Shown: positions 24,152-38,173 of the stretch, one piece after another
Layout of the letters: the number at the start of each line of letters is the position of its first letter
Position numbering within the stretch: position 1 is the first letter of the stretch
NCBI GenBank assembly: GCA_029339505.1
Contig: JAQISU010000169.1
Location: forward strand, 5,510,001-5,574,000
Direction: 5' to 3'
From: Unio delphinus
Lineage: Eukaryota; Mollusca; Bivalvia; Unionida; Unionidae
Length of the DNA stretch: 64,000 nucleotides
The notes under the pieces: generated by a model
What the model saw: the letters and a program-made list of their open reading frames with translations, nothing else
The model's database searches: none
Told to the model about the DNA's origin: nothing
Program-made: the position numbers and the translations under genes

Positions 24152-27100
24152 GACTTTGTATAGCACCTAATCTTTCGAAGCTCTAAGCGCTTTACACCAT
24201 CAATAATGATGTGACTACACTACAGAACAACAAATGACAAAAACAATGAAATTGGAAAACATAGAAACATGCTGAAAACATATAAGATACAAAACATGAT
24301 TAGGTCGCTAAGTTTGTCCCTGCAGTCGAAACAGTTGAGTCTTAAGAGCACTCTTAAAAGGGACCACTGTGTCTTTGTGTCTAATTTCAATGGGCAATTC
24401 ATTCCACGTCGCTGGGCCCTGGTGTGCAAATGAACGTTGTCCATATGACTTTGTTTTCACCTTGGGAACAATGAGTATACGATTATCAGAAGAAGAGCAT
24501 AAGGATCTAGCTGGTGTATACACATGGGTGATGCTGGATAGGTATGTTGGATTGGAGTCTGTCATTGAAACACAGCACAGAGAACAAATTTTGTGTTTGA
24601 TTCTGTATCAAATTGATAGCCAATGTAGGGTACAGAGCAGTGGTGAGGTGTGCTCTGATCGAGGTACTCTAAAGATGATCCGTGCAACTGTGTTTTGAAC
24701 TTTTTGAAGTTTCTGGAGTAAATATTGTGACGAACCAGACAGAATTGAGTTACAATAGTCCAGTCTTGAAAGTACTAATGAACACACAGTGTTTTAGTGG
24801 CATCAACTGAAAGATATTTACGAATGGAACTGATGCGTCTCAATTCAAGATATGCAGCCTTGCATATGTTCATGACATGTTGCTGCAATGTGAGAGTACT
24901 GTCTAGAGTAATGCCTAGGTTCCGTACTGACTGTGAGAATTTAATGTTGGTGTTGCTGATATTTATTGTCTGAGGTAAAGGATGTGAATAAGAAAGTCTT
25001 TGTGTTGTGATCAGAATAGCCTCAGTTTTATCATCATTCATCTGCAGCTTGTTACATGTCATCCATGATTTCACATCAGAAATGCACTTCTCTACTCCAT
25101 GGATGGTAGCATCAACTTCAGTTGGGTGGCTAAGACTTGTATATTTGGGTGTCATCAGCATACAATTGGTGCAGCACTGGGTGATGATCGATGACACTTG
25201 TGAGCGGCTGAGAATACAGAATGAAGAGAACAGGTCCAAGAACAGATCCCTGTGGAGCACCACAACATATGTCAACTGGGCTGGAGTGTATTCCATTTGC
25301 AAATATAATTTGTGTCCTGTTGACTAAGTAGGACTTGAACCACTGTAAGGCTATATTCTGAATGCCAAATACATGCTGGAGACAGTGAAGAAATATATCA
25401 TGGTCTATTGTGTCAAATGCTGCAGACAAATCAAGGAGAGTGAGGACTGTAATCTTTCCACTATCCAAAGCAGAGAGAATGTCACTAAATACTTTCAGAG
25501 GAGTAGTTTCTGTACTGTGGCAAGGGCCATATGCAGACTGTACATTGCAAAAAAGACTGTTTGAATTCAAATGAGATACAAGTTGAGTTAGAACAACCTT
25601 TCTAAGATTTTTTTATATGAATGGGAGATTAGAAACTGGGCGGTAGTTCTTTAAATAGTTATGGTCCAGTGTTGGTTTCTTCAGCAGTGGCTTTACGATG
25701 GCAGTTTTGAAAAATGATGGGAATTCCCCTGATGAGAGAGAGATATTAATAACATCAGTTAGTGAAGGCAATATTGGGTCTAAGCACTCAAGCATCAGTG
25801 ATATCGGAATTGGATCAAGTTCGCAAGACTTTGGTGCACTTTTCATCACGATTGTCCGTACTAATTCAATAGAACAGGTTCAAATGCTCCTTACGGTTGT
25901 CGCTGAAAATCTGCATCATAACTGTATGGTGACGGATCAGTTGAAATTGTGCTGTCAAGCGAATCTCTAATGGTTTCTAATTTGTCATCGAAGAAATTTG
26001 CAAATTGGTCTGGTAGGTCTAGTAGAGAGAAGATTGTTGGAAGTGGTGTACATTTGTTCCTTGACATTAGTTTGTTAGTTATTTCGAAGAGCTCTTTGCA
26101 GCTGGAACTCTCCGTGATGTTAGTACTGTAGTGGGATGATTTGGCTAAATGGACTATGTTTGTGACGTTCTTCTTAGCGGCTTCGTAGATTTGTTTATGA
26201 ATAGTGAGTCTGGTGGAAAGCCAAAGCCTCTATGCTTTTCGGAGATGTCTTTTAGCAGTGCGAAGCTGGTGCCTAACACTGCTATACCATGGAGAACACT
26301 TCTTTATTGATACTCCGCATTTGGTGGCTGGGGCATGTTTTTAAAGCAATGAACGCAGGCAGTTATCAAGTTGTTAGATGTTAGAAAGTTGTTAGGTTTT
26401 CTTGGATGTCATGCATAAATTTGGTTCTATTTATCATACGGAGGTTTCTCTTAGTAGCAAATAGAGGGGGAGGGTTAGGGACTGATATGTCGAGATGGCA
26501 TACAATGCAGAGGTGATCCGAAGCAAGTTCGTGGGATACAAGGGTGGATTGCAGAATATTATCATCAGGTCTATTAAGAAACCAGTCAAAAATGTGACCA
26601 AGTTTATGGGTAGGTTGGTTAACTGACTGTTTAAGATTGAAAACATGAATGGTATCTAGGAGTTTTGACGTGTATGGTTTACCAGGACAGTCAAAGTGAA
26701 AGTTGAAATCTCCAAGAATAATTAGGTTGCCACCTATCGAATTTCCATACTCTAGAAGATTTGGAAACTGCTCCAAAAAGAGAGATTCAGTCAGCTTGTT
26801 TTTTCTACTAGGAGGAGGATGGTAGAGACAGAAAAAATGGCCTGACCTTTGTTCCAGTGTGATCGTTGTTTGGACTAGTTCAAACGATGTGTGGCAGAAA
26901 TTGAAGGTTGTGTTGTACTTAAGGCATTTGATCATGGAATTCTTTGTGATTACAGCAATTCCACCTCCGCGAAAGTTGCGGGGGAATGACTTGATGGAGT
27001 AATCGCTGGATGTTAAATCCGCACACTTAGATTCATCACCTGCCGAATGTAACCATGTTTCTGTCAGGAAAAAGTCAATATTCTGGTCGTTGATAAAATT

Positions 27101-27345
27101 AACATTTTATGTGCGTTTATCCGGTTATCCTACTGATTAAGCGTTGAATAATGCAATACCTAGTGGTATCCTGGGATAGTTGACACAACGGTTGACGATT
27201 TAAGAAGAATTTGAACCAGGTTATTATAATTAACGGCAGAATTTTTAAGTTGTTTATCCGTTACGGGCGAAAGGGAGATAACTGGAATTCTTCTTCCTAA
27301 TCTACGCCGGCAAGCTTTGAAAGAACGTTTTTTATCGCTCCCGTT
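24109..27345 (-). mobile_element. Decayed CR1/L2-like non-LTR retrotransposon
   Basis: Read on the minus strand, from right to left, an APE-type endonuclease appears first (about 27,120-26,380; LTETWLH, RGGGIAVITKN, LIILGDFNFH, ASDHLCI). The reverse transcriptase follows (25,850-24,780; LTLLDLSAAFDTIDH, GAPQGSVLGPVLF, LYADDTQIY). The ORF end GPATWNELPIEIR...FKSALKTQLFRLQ lies near 24,310. The 3' UTR ends in an (ATT)n tail at 24,109-24,149. Several frameshifts and stops split the ORF, so it is inactive. Clade assignment rests on the tail type and RT wording and is approximate. Confidence 0.85.
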
Positions 27346-27372
27346 TACATTGAAGAAATTATGAATGTATCC

Positions 27373-27847
27373 CGCTATCTATATAAGATGAGGATAAAGG
27401 TGTGCACAACTATGGACTAAAATTACATAGTTACCAACTTGATGCATATTAAATGATAAATAATTGAAACAGTTATCACTTATTTAAAAAAAACTTCCAA
27501 TAATTGATTTACACATATATTGTCAATAACAAATTAGACCCTTTAAAGATGAACCAGTATATTATATATTAGTGTTTTTGGAAAACAGATTGTTTAATAA
27601 GTTGACATGCATGTATTAGCAGTAAATTAGTATTTTGGATTATAATGCAATCTAGCAGAAAAATAATATATATTGTGCCTTTTGCATATTTTTGATGGAT
27701 TTATGTGTATGTACCAAGAAAGTAAATATCAAATAAGTGATAACTGTTTCAATTACCGGTATTTATCATTTAATATGCATTAAGTTGGTAACTATGTAAT
27801 TTTTGTCCATAGTTGTGCACCCCTTTATCCCCATCTTGTATAGCTAC
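27373..27847. mobile_element. Foldback MITE with arms of about 110 bp
   Basis: The left arm (27,373-27,485) and right arm (27,733-27,847) are near-perfect reverse complements, e.g. GATAAAGGTGTGCACAACTATGG with its inverse and AACAGTTATCACTTATTT with AAATAAGTGATAACTGTT. The 247-bp centre is AT-rich and non-coding. Confidence 0.85.
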
Positions 27848-29513
27848 CAGGATACTATTGAACTCACTTTGATGGATATTTCATATGGTACACAGCACAA
27901 CATCATTATATAGACCCCATCCATAGTGTTGTCGCAGGGATTCACTATACTAGGTTGGGAGGGGGGTAACTTTTCAAGACATCAGCCCACCCTCCTAAAC
28001 GGTTAATTCATCAATTCAGTAGTAATGTATTGCTGCAAATTGATGTAGGGGTAAAACAATTTTAATTATGTAACACTGCTACTATTGCAGTGATTCCCTC
28101 TGTCCCTGTACTGATAACCTTCAGTCGTCTGAGTTGAAGAGAAAAATAGTCGTTATACTGGCTGTGGCAAAGGATAGTGATTTTTTTTTTCGGTTGTTAA
28201 TTTTTTTGTATTTTAAATTTTGAGCATAGAGTTACGAACTGGAGGAAGGAATATTTAGCTTGGACTTAGCATCCAGGAAAAGAAAATCAGTTCAGTATTA
28301 GCAGGTGAGTATTACATAAATAAAATTGACTTACTCAGGAAATAGTACTGGTATTAGCATCATTTGATGCAGAATCCTTTTTTGGGAGACCTACATTTGA
28401 AATTACATCAAAAGTAGATTCTTTTTCTCAGTAAATTGTTAAATTGTTTGTTAATTGTTTGTATATTTATCTTTCCTGCCTAGTGTGCAACCCTTAAGTA
28501 CTAATATGGTTTGCAGTAATGAATTTTGCAAAGGTTTACAATCAGACTGATTTCCTTACCTACCAGAAAAGCATCTATTTTTAGCAATAGTTTTTGTCAT
28601 CATTTCCAGTTTTTGCTTCCCAGTGGTTGATGTAAATAAAAAGTGTAGGATAGGATATAGATTTAGGGAAAGGTGCAAGGAGAACTTAGCATCATTTGCA
28701 TTCCTGTTATTAGGTTGATGTAATTTGTCTGATTTGTAAAGACAAACTGAAAAGATTGTACTGTCCTTAAGTTCAAACTTTTTGGGCATGATACATAGGT
28801 AGTTTGGGTTCTACATCTAGTCTTGGTATTTCACTCTACAACATATAATTATTTTTCAAGTACATTTAGGAGAAATGAATTGTACACGGTACATTATCTT
28901 ATTGGAATAAAATATAAATATCAGCTTAATACTTTGTCATGACTTTCTGATTAAAAGAGAATTGATAGATGTTAACATTTCTGTCAAATCCTAGCTGGTG
29001 ATCTACATATTCCTTAGCCCAATATTACTTTGGTTGACCCATAATTTCATTGTATTTTACCTCAGTAAAAATAGAACTTAGTTGAAAGCAAAATTTATAA
29101 CCCAGTATGTACAAAAAGTATGTAAAGAAAATAAAAAAACATTGATCAATTCACACCCAATTAAAAATTGCTTCTAACAGATGAGAAATGACTAGAGGTG
29201 GGGCTGAGTCATGTCTTGCATGTTGCATAGGTTAGGACCAATATTTATGCAACTTCCATATTTGTTTCTGACTGATCACTGTTTTTCAACAGACATTCCC
29301 CCAATATCTTGAAAGCGTAAGAAGTTACCAGATATGATTAATTTGTACGAGCCCAGTTTGTACTGGTTTAGTTTACATGTTTTGTCCCATTTTATTTGTA
29401 TTAACCTATTTTGTAAAATGTTGACCAAATTTTCTGCATGTATATGGCACCTCCTTAACTACTCTGGTTGATCTGACCCAACTGAAGTAGATACGATCAA
29501 AGGGGAGTTTGCA
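27848..29513. other. Gene-free stretch
   Basis: AT-rich DNA without supported genes. Short ORFs such as 28,556-28,789 (-) show no recognisable domain. Confidence 0.5.
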
Positions 29514-30680
29514 TAAGGGGCCATCGATAAATGACGTCATACAATTTTGGCATATTTTGACCCCCAATCCCACCTCCTCATCACGCGTCATCACAAAAAG
29601 TCAGACCTCCCTCAAAAATGACGTCACAAAGCTCTTATTTCCCCTTCCCCCGAAAAAGCCATATTTCCTATTTGAAAATTAACATGTTTCAAATCACTTT
29701 AATGTCATTGTAGTATTATTTAGTGTGGCACTGCACTCTGATATTGGAGGAAAAAACATGTATTAAAAAAGAGGCACAGGAAAACTCAAATTGGCATAAA
29801 ATGCTTTTGAAAATATTCGTCGTCTAGCTAAAATTCAGATGTTCAGAATATTGTATTCAAATTCTCCTATAATTATCAAATAAAGTACTTGTAATTATAT
29901 TAAAAAATACTTTGAAACTTTGTAGTGAATACATAATTCTCGGGGTTTGCCACAAGCTCTATTTTGGAATTTTTGTATCAGCATATGATGTTTGATTAGC
30001 CCAAAATGTCAGAAGTGGTCCTTTCTTTTGTGACGGCAATTGTTTTACGTTCTTGCAACAAGTGATCAACTTTAAATTGCAAATCTGCATCATTTTTTTT
30101 ATTCCATTACACTTTTGAACCACTTCTTCTTTACAAATCTTTCTGCTCTTTGTAGGATATGCCAGCACGTACGCCTCAAAGAGACACTGGAACATTTTAC
30201 ATGTATCCATCATTACGGTCAATTCTTCACACAATTTTTTTATCAACGTTATCAAACTTTTAAATTATTTACATTTCTATCAAACTTTTTAAATTTAATT
30301 TTATAGCACAAAAAAGTTTAAAATTAAAAAAAATTTGGCGAGGAAAAGATCATTTCAACCTCGCTTTATCGATACCAGCGGACTGGAAACAGAAGAATGC
30401 TATTTGGAAAAAGACAGTATTGGGGCAAGTATGGGTGTTGGTAGTTCGAAGACAAGTCCATCTTAATTTGAGCTCATGCACGACATGCGTGAAGCTGCTT
30501 AAAACGGCATTAAATAAATTGTAAGCAATAAAAATGTAAGTGGAACTTTTATTTAAAGTTGCGCATTTTGATGGGAATGTCACATTTCTTAAACACCCCC
30601 TTTCCCCCTCGTCACACATCGTCATAAATGTGTGACCCCCCCCCCCCAGGTGCGTGACGTCATTTATGGATGGCCCCTAA
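29514..30680. mobile_element. Non-autonomous DNA transposon with TAA target duplication
   Basis: Terminal inverted repeats GGGGCCATC(G/C)ATAAATGACGTCA run inward from 29,517 and 30,677. Both ends are flanked by TAA (29,514-29,516 and 30,678-30,680). A 3-bp TWA duplication is typical of PIF/Harbinger elements, but the family is inferred. The 1.16-kb body shows no transposase; a 98-codon minus-strand ORF at 29,959-30,255 has no recognised motif. Confidence 0.75.
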
Positions 30681-31221
30681 GAGATCCATTGTTGAAAATT
30701 ACTTTTATTTGAATCAGTGTTTAGTTTATTTGCATTGATGTTTGTTATGTAAATATAATTTTTAAAAGCATTTACTTCTAAATGTTATTGACTACCAAAT
30801 AGTGCTGTATTGTGTCAGCATGTTCCCAGGACTATTTATCATGCACAGAAATTTAAAGGTAGGTTGAACGTTTGATACAATTTCACAGCTTAGCAGTACT
30901 ATTGGATATGAATTTACCCAATTATAAAGCCATTAATGGATCCTATCCATAGCAGAACTTTTGTTCCTACTAAAATCTTTTTTTTAAAAGCAGGGTGTTT
31001 TTCGATGGGGAGACGCATTATGAGCTTTCATTCATGAGAACATTCTTTAAATTAATTTGGATTCTGTTCATTTGAGTCATTTGTATTACTATACTTAGAT
31101 GAAGATTCCTTTGTTTATTAAAATTATACATAATAATTTACACAGATACTTTCAAAAATATTTTTCAGCTTGATATGAATGATTTTAATTTATATAAATT
31201 ATGAACAGTTCTTTTGATAAA
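30681..31221. other. Gene-free stretch
   Basis: AT-rich DNA; nothing recognised. Confidence 0.5.
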
Positions 31222-31440
31222 TATGGTGGTCAAGTGGTCTAAAGTGCTTGTCTTAACCAGTCACTACCGTCACACCTCGGTCCATGTGGGTTCGAGTCTC
31301 AGGGTTTGTGAGAAAGCTTTCCAGTAACTTCCCATGGTCAGTGATTCTTCTGGCTTTTCATCTTCACTAGTTGTACTGGCCATCATGTATATCCTATCCT
31401 GCGCTGAGAAATGGCATTAAGCCCAAAACAGCAACAACTA
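31222..31440 (+). mobile_element. tRNA-derived SINE, family A
   Basis: The head has box A-like GGTGGTCAAGTGGTCTAA and box B GGGTTCGAGTCTC. The body ends TACTGGCC..CATGTAT...GAAATGGCATTAAGCCCAAA. Related copies lie at 32.7, 35.3, 46.9 (-) and 56.8 kb. Confidence 0.8.
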
Positions 31441-31828
31441 CATGATAAATATAAAGTAATTAAAGTATTACTCACCATTATTTAAATTTTATCAACATTT
31501 TGAATAGACATGGATGTTTATCTAAGATGGCTTTTCTAACTGGCCTATTCATAAGACTAGTGAGTTTATGGTTTGGTCCTGATCCATGCGGTGTCATCTG
31601 TATGTCAGCATTTGCTCATTTTTACTTCTAAACACTACTTTATTAATTTTGGCTAAATTTGGCATGTAGTATATTGGCATGAAGTTCTTTTAGATTTATT
31701 CATATTACTTTGATCAAATGTCCAGTATGTACACCTAAACTAAAACCAAAAGAATCTTTTTAAGGACTTCATATGAATCAATTGACAAAAGGCAAGAGAG
31801 TGATTTCAGGCCCAGATGGACATCTTAT

Positions 31829-31836
<8 letters not shown>

Positions 31837-31916
<80 letters not shown>
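31837..31916. repeat. (TA)n microsatellite
   Basis: About 40 pure TA units; the surrounding open frame is only the repeat (I-Y alternation). Confidence 0.95.
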
Positions 31917-31919
<3 letters not shown>

Positions 31920-32737
31920 CAAAGAATGCACGGAAAATTTAACATAACTTTCTGTATGACTAAAGGGAAATAACTCCATGTGAAGAGTCAGATCATGGCA
32001 CTAATCAGGTATAAAGGATATTATAAATAGATCTTTATCTAGACATGTCCAGCAAACAATGGTTGAAGTTTAAGAATGTTCTGAACTGATATTACATAAA
32101 ATTTCCAGGAAAAATAAGAATAAAGCAGATCTTCTTTGTGTTCCACTCTAAAATATTATAATATTAAGCAGAAAACATTTGCCACTTGTTTCCTGGTGAT
32201 CACTTATTTAACAAACAGTATCCTTAGTTGTTGGCATCACAGATGTAATAGTGTCAATATTAGAATTAACATGATCTATGAAATTAGCATCCTTATTATG
32301 TGGATGTCATCAACTTCACAATCACTGGTAAGGATTTGTGCGTACTAACCTCTGCCTTAACAATCAGTTTGCTACCGTCTGTGGAAACCTCATGATATGC
32401 ATGGTAAATCATATTCCTTGCAGATAATAAATACATTTATTTCACACTCAGTTTTCATAAATTCTGTGTTTCTGTGTATCTCAAGAAGACCTATTTTTCT
32501 CTTTTTCACCAGCACATTTTCAGCCATTTTCAGAATTAAAAATAAACATGAGAAAGATTTAGTTTGAGCTGTTCTCAGTCAACACAGTAATAGAATGATA
32601 GCTAAAAAATATTTCTAAACTATTTAGTCAAAAATGTACAGAATAAAAATATGTACAAATAAAACAAAACAAAAAGACTTTGCCTGCCTGTGTCCTCCTT
32701 TATCTGCCTTTGTTTGACTTTGCGGTGTTTAGTAGGA
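31917..32737. other. Gene-free stretch
   Basis: AT-rich DNA; nothing recognised. Confidence 0.5.
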
Positions 32738-32940
32738 CCCACCCCGAGTGGTCTAAAGCGCTCTCCGTTACGGATCACTGCTATCTCACCTCTGTCTGCG
32801 TGGGTTCGAGTCTCTGATGCAGGCAATGTGAGTATGTGAGAATGCTTGCCGGTAGCTTCTCGTGGGTCGTTGGTTCTTTATGGCGGGTATCCTGGGTTCT
32901 TCTTCCACCATTAATACTGGCCGCCATGTATATAGCAACA
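32738..32940 (+). mobile_element. tRNA-derived SINE, family A (3'-truncated)
   Basis: CCCCGAGTGGTCTAAAGCGC and GTGGGTTCGAGTCTC mark the Pol III boxes. The copy ends after ATTAATACTGGCCGCCATGTA and lacks the usual GGCGTTAAACC tail. Confidence 0.85.
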
Positions 32941-34742
32941 GGGTATGATTTTTTTCATGATTACAGAATGTATAAAAATAGAATGTTTTCTGCATACATG
33001 TAATTTGAGTGTGCAGATTTAAAAAATTAACCCGTCTCTATGATATCTTTTCAAATAAATGCACAGGAAGCATTCAACACATGTACTGTCCATAATTTTT
33101 AATATTGGTCTTTGTCAGTTATGAAAATTCCTGACCTCATGTTATTTCAAGCTTAAATTTGCATATTTCTAACATATATTTTATATAGAAATGTTTTGTG
33201 AACATTCAGCTTCAAGAATAAATTCACTTTTTTATGTTCTAGGTACTTCTGAAGACTTTATGTGCCTTGTTATCACCCCCCCCCCCCAACATTTATACAT
33301 GTAATAAAATAATCATGAGTCATACCAAGTTGAATTTGTATGTTGCTCTTACAACCAATAGTGCATATTCATTAGTGCTCTTATTCAGATATACATTAAA
33401 CTGAAATCACAATTTAGTACATGACAACTGTTATTTTAGAAGTTAGTTATCATAATATAAACTTGGTCAGTTTTCATATCTATGAAATAAAATCTATGAC
33501 AAAAGAAAAACACACAAATGTGTATCAGAGATAGAAAAGAAACTGACACCGAGTTGGTTCTCAAGAAATATTTATGATTATTTGTTTAAATAGAGAAATA
33601 CTACAGTTTGATTCTCTATTCACTGGCTTATGATGACAACATTCATATTGATATTCACAAAAATGGTATTAAAAGTTTTAATTCATTTGTTTTCATTCTT
33701 CAAAATTCTGAAAAATTATTTAACTTTGTTTTGTTACCTCTTTTCCGTCTCTACTAAGCATGAACATTTTCATTTTAATACCAGTGTCTCTGATAATATC
33801 TCAGTGATCACAATCACATACATATTATCAATAGTATGACTGAATCAGTGGGTGATACTCCCCTCGAGTCTCTAACATCGAAAATATATTACACAACAAA
33901 CAATTAACAAATATTTTGTAATAAGTTTGGTATCGTGAAGGACAGTACGTCTCTATAATCCTATTCCTTGCTACAAACGTCTGTCTTTTCATACAATCAA
34001 GTTTTCGTGTGTTTTTTAATCCAAATTATGTCTTATTGTTGTAATTGTTTACATTTTGTACGTAAAGAGTTATCGTTCTTGCTGTCATGAGTGACCTTTG
34101 AAAAAGACGGAATATGTGGGGTTTCCGCAAATATTCACACATATTTTACCATTATTCTCGTATAAAGAACTCCAAAGTATTTAAAAAGAAGGCGTAGGTG
34201 AGCGTATATGTTCGTTTATTTAGTTTTACAGCGTTTTGAAAAATTTGGTTTTCGTTTTTTTTTCCCGCTGAATAAGTTGTAGAAATGGCCCAATGTCATA
34301 GACGCTAATTATATACATTTGACCTTTCAACCATGAATAGATTCGGAAGTAATAATGTTGGCTTTTTACATATTAAAGCGGAGAAAGTACCAGGTGTAAT
34401 GAGGTTGACATTTTGAGAAAACGTTAATCTTGATCGCCAGTGCCCTCTAGCGGCGTCCCCTGTTGCTAATGTATAGCCTATCGTGTGCTACAAAATGGCT
34501 ATAAACCCTTCAACAACATTGACCCTATAAATGTTTGTCCCTTTAAACACCTGATCCTTAAACATGTACATCCCTCTACCTTTTTCCCATAACACCATCC
34601 CAATGTTCAACCCATGGATGGCGTACTGTTAATTCCAGTATGAACCCCAATTTTTGCATACATTTCAGTAATCAAAGCAATAATTTGATATAAAGGGAAA
34701 CGACTCTGTAGTATGTGTGATTTTTAACGTAACATTAACAAT
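32941..34742. other. Gene-free stretch
   Basis: AT-rich DNA; a C10 run lies at about 33,277. No supported gene. Confidence 0.5.
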
Positions 34743-34998
34743 TTTTCAGTCATATCGCTACGATGTCTGCATTGTGGGTCTATTGTGATATCTAGCACTG
34801 GGGCATCATGTCCCACCCAATCACATTATCCTGACACCAGGCCGACCAGTCCTAACACTTACCTCTTAATACTGAGCGCTAAGCGAGGCAGCTGCTAGTA
34901 CCATTTTTTTAAAATAAGTACATATGACATTCTGGATTCGAATCCGCGACTCCAGCATCCGAGATAGACGCTCTAATCACTTAGACCACCGGAGCGGT
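34743..34998 (-). mobile_element. tRNA-derived SINE, family B
   Basis: On the minus strand it opens CCGCTCCGGTGGTCTAAGTG, has a GGATTCGAATCC box B, and its body ends in AGACATCGTAGCGATATGACT. Confidence 0.85.
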
Positions 34999-35293
34999 CC
35001 AACTCTGTAGAGACTACGACATAAACCACAATGTGGTACCAGTATTTGCACTGCATGTTAATAACCGTCAATATCATTGAACAACCTGCCATTACATACA
35101 TGTATGTTAAACAATTTGCACGTTTATGCATAAGTCAGACCGATGTGTTTGTATGTGTTCCAGTCGTTTGCATTAAGTGGTAGAGAAATATTATCGCCAC
35201 CATACGTACTGTCCGAATTAAAAATATTTTCCAAAATATCATCGATTATAACGGCAAAAAAGACTTTTTATATAAGCGTTACAATTTCCTGCA
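34999..35293. other. Spacer between SINEs, nothing seen
   Basis: Short AT-rich spacer without recognisable content. Confidence 0.4.
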
Positions 35294-35545
35294 GGGGCCC
35301 CGAATGATCTAAAGCACTGTTCGTTACGGATCACTGCCATCTCACCTCTGTCTGCGTGGGTTCGAGTCTCTGATTCGGCCAATGTGGGTATGTGAGAAAG
35401 CTTACCAGTAGCTTCTCCTGTGTCGGTGGTTCTTTCTTTTTGGGGTTTTCCGGGTTCTTCCTCCACCATTAATACTGGCCGCCATGTAATTTTGTAAAGC
35501 CTATCTTGTGCTGAAAAATGGCGTTAAACCATAAAAACAAAACAA
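35294..35545 (+). mobile_element. tRNA-derived SINE, family A (full length)
   Basis: It begins GGGGCCCCGAATGATCTAAA, has box B GGGTTCGAGTCTC, and ends AAAATGGCGTTAAACCATAA with an A-rich AAACAAAACAAA tail. Confidence 0.88.
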
Positions 35546-36484
35546 ATAAACAATTTCCTGCATGGTCCAATCGGCTTCTTGGCGTAATAATTTTATTTTT
35601 AATTTCTCAGTAAATAATTCCATTTACTTTAGGATCGTCCTAATATGGTGGTTTCTCCGGCGAAATGTATACAAGCATAACACTCTTTTGGGATAATTCG
35701 GTAAATTAGCAGAAATATGTAATGCAACACAATATTGTATAGCACTAGTCTTGACACCATACCGTCTTCCACTATTTTGATAAATACGATTATCCCACTT
35801 GAGTTCGAACCTAGCTGTTAACTTTCATAAAACTCAAAGTACGCAATATATACCCCATTTTTCGCAGAAATATTGGACGAAATGCATACAACAAGAGACA
35901 CTTTATGAACTATATTTTTTATATTTCTAAGATCTTTCGATATTCCACCTCAAGAAAGAAATGCATTATGTGCACAAAACGGGGTCCTAATTTTCATTGT
36001 TTCAGATCGGTTATATTGCTACACTCCTCATCTCGACTGACGTGTTAAACCAACATATGCACAGTGTTCTGTGGTAAGTATCTCCGCTTCGTTAAGTACC
36101 ATCGGAACATACCTCCTTCTCCAAGTCATATAATTAAGTATTTTATTAATTTTATAATATCTGATTGTCGGGAAATCATCCCTCTTCTTTTCCGTTTTCA
36201 TATACTCGTGAAGTTTCCTTCGGCTCTTTATCCTCCGATTGTAACCTTCTGACACGGTATCCGTTTTTATAGAGTGCGTTTCTCGACGCTTTCAGGATAC
36301 GATCTCTATCCTTATACCAGATTAATTTATCTATGATCCGTGAATAGCAAGTACGTGTCTTGATATTTCATAACGATATTTAATATTAACGTCTGTTTTT
36401 TATTTTCGGCGAGTTTAACGCCAATTTTCAGCACATGATTTTCAACACATCGCCGCCTGTCTCTGATCGAGAAAAACTTGAGGA
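35546..36484. other. Gene-free stretch
   Basis: No supported gene; nothing repeated was recognised. Confidence 0.5.
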
Positions 36485-36600
36485 CCCCACCCACCCCGTG
36501 GAGCCGAGATTCAAACTCGTGCGGGAAAAGCTGAGATGTCAGTGAAATGTAAAGGCGAGCTCCTTAAACCACTCGGCCACCCAAAGCCCACTTTTATTAT
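36485..36600 (-). mobile_element. tRNA-like SINE head
   Basis: The minus strand reads GGGCTTTGGGTGGCCGAGTGG and GAGTTTGAATCTCGGC, a Pol III A/B box pair. No body is recognisable beyond it. Confidence 0.55.
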
Positions 36601-37935
36601 TAAAGAAATGTTTGAGATGCTTGGAAAATGTCAAAGCTGTGAGGGCGTTGCAAATACAGACCTCGTATTTGAAGTTTCAGTAGACGTTTCAATATCTACT
36701 CTTGCGCTCAACTTTGCAACGTTTGCTGCCCTCTTTCATCCAATTGCTGAGCATGAATCTGGTCAATAAATTCACATATTGGGTCACATTTACTGAAATT
36801 TGTACGTGAACCTACCATTATACCCTCTTTTTGTTGGTAAGCTTAGCCGTTGAGTATATTAAGTGATTAGGTTTGTATACATGTACTTAAATGACACTTA
36901 AATGAAAAAGGTACTTTTAAAATGTTCTTTTTATTCTTTTACATTTACCTCTGAGACCCTGATTGTCCAATAATATTAATAATAATAACAACAATAATTG
37001 TACCAGCATCCAGGGCTTATTTTTGTGTTTTATTCAGGTAAAATATATTTCTCAACGGTCATCTCACTTCTGTGTTTGGGGGCTTTTTAAAAAATAACCT
37101 GTATTTACCTACAACTCTTACCTCTGAAAATTACAACTTGAGGCAATTCATGTCTGGAACAAAAACAAAACTGTGGTATATTAGGGTACCTAATGAAAGC
37201 AATAAAAACTAGGGTTGTATTTGGGGAGGGGATTATTTTGATTTTATGTATTTTTTTTTAAATAGCAGGCCTCGAAATCAAACTAATCCGCAATTTTGGA
37301 GTTTGCAATTTTACCGGGCGGATCAGTAAAACCAATCATCCGGATCTCAGGTAAACCCCAAATCCATTGGGGCAGTCCCAAATACCTCTGGTCATCATTC
37401 ATAACAGTAAATTAACTATGCTCAAGGTATTTTAAACACCGCAAGAGAAATTTTGTACTTTTCAATTTAGCGGGGTCTCGTTATTAACTGTTATATTTTT
37501 CCTCATAACCCTGAAGATATTATATCAGTAACTGACAACAATTTAATATTAAAAAAAAGTTTTGACTTTGCGCTATTTTTGTCAAAAAGAAAACATTTCT
37601 TATGATGTGTAAAACTAAATAAATGCTGTCATATTTATACATTTTTACAAAATAATCAAGAAATACGTATCCCATTTTTATATGGTAATTAGGGGTAATA
37701 TCTTACAGTAGAATTCACCTCTGTTTTTCATTTGCTTCAAAATAAAATCGTACTCCAATCGACTGAAAAAATCTAAATGCTTGCTACTATTTATTATTTG
37801 ATATATTTACAATTTAAAACGTTCGTGCACCAGAAAGTAGTGTAGTAAATTACAAGTCTGGAATATAATGACCAAAATCTCCCCAGGTTGTGGAAGCGGT
37901 AACAGGTGTTCAAAACTATTTTAAGTTTGCGTAGA
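36601..37935. other. Gene-free stretch
   Basis: AT-rich DNA; nothing recognised. Confidence 0.5.
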
Positions 37936-38173
37936 CTGCGCTGGTGGCCTGTTGGTTAAAGCGTCTGCCTTTGACACGAGAGGTCGCGGGTTAGAAATGC
38001 AACTGAGTCATACTGAAGACTTATTTTAAAAAATAGCACTAACTGCGACTTCGCATGGGCTTAGCATTAGGAGGTTAGTGTTAGGACTGGTCGGCCTGGT
38101 GTCAGGATGCTACATCATTATAAACTGCCACACTGGTAAAGCTAAGTAAAAAAAAAAGTAAATCACACACACA

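Noticed and set aside
31773..31973. ORF of alternating I and Y residues (and similar ones at 57.4, 62.3 and 63.1 kb)
   Set aside because: Translation of (TA)n microsatellites, not a gene.
32620..32995. Short minus-strand ORFs with TRTHADRGEIAVIRNGE
   Set aside because: These read through a family A SINE in antisense; the same peptide appears at the other SINE copies.
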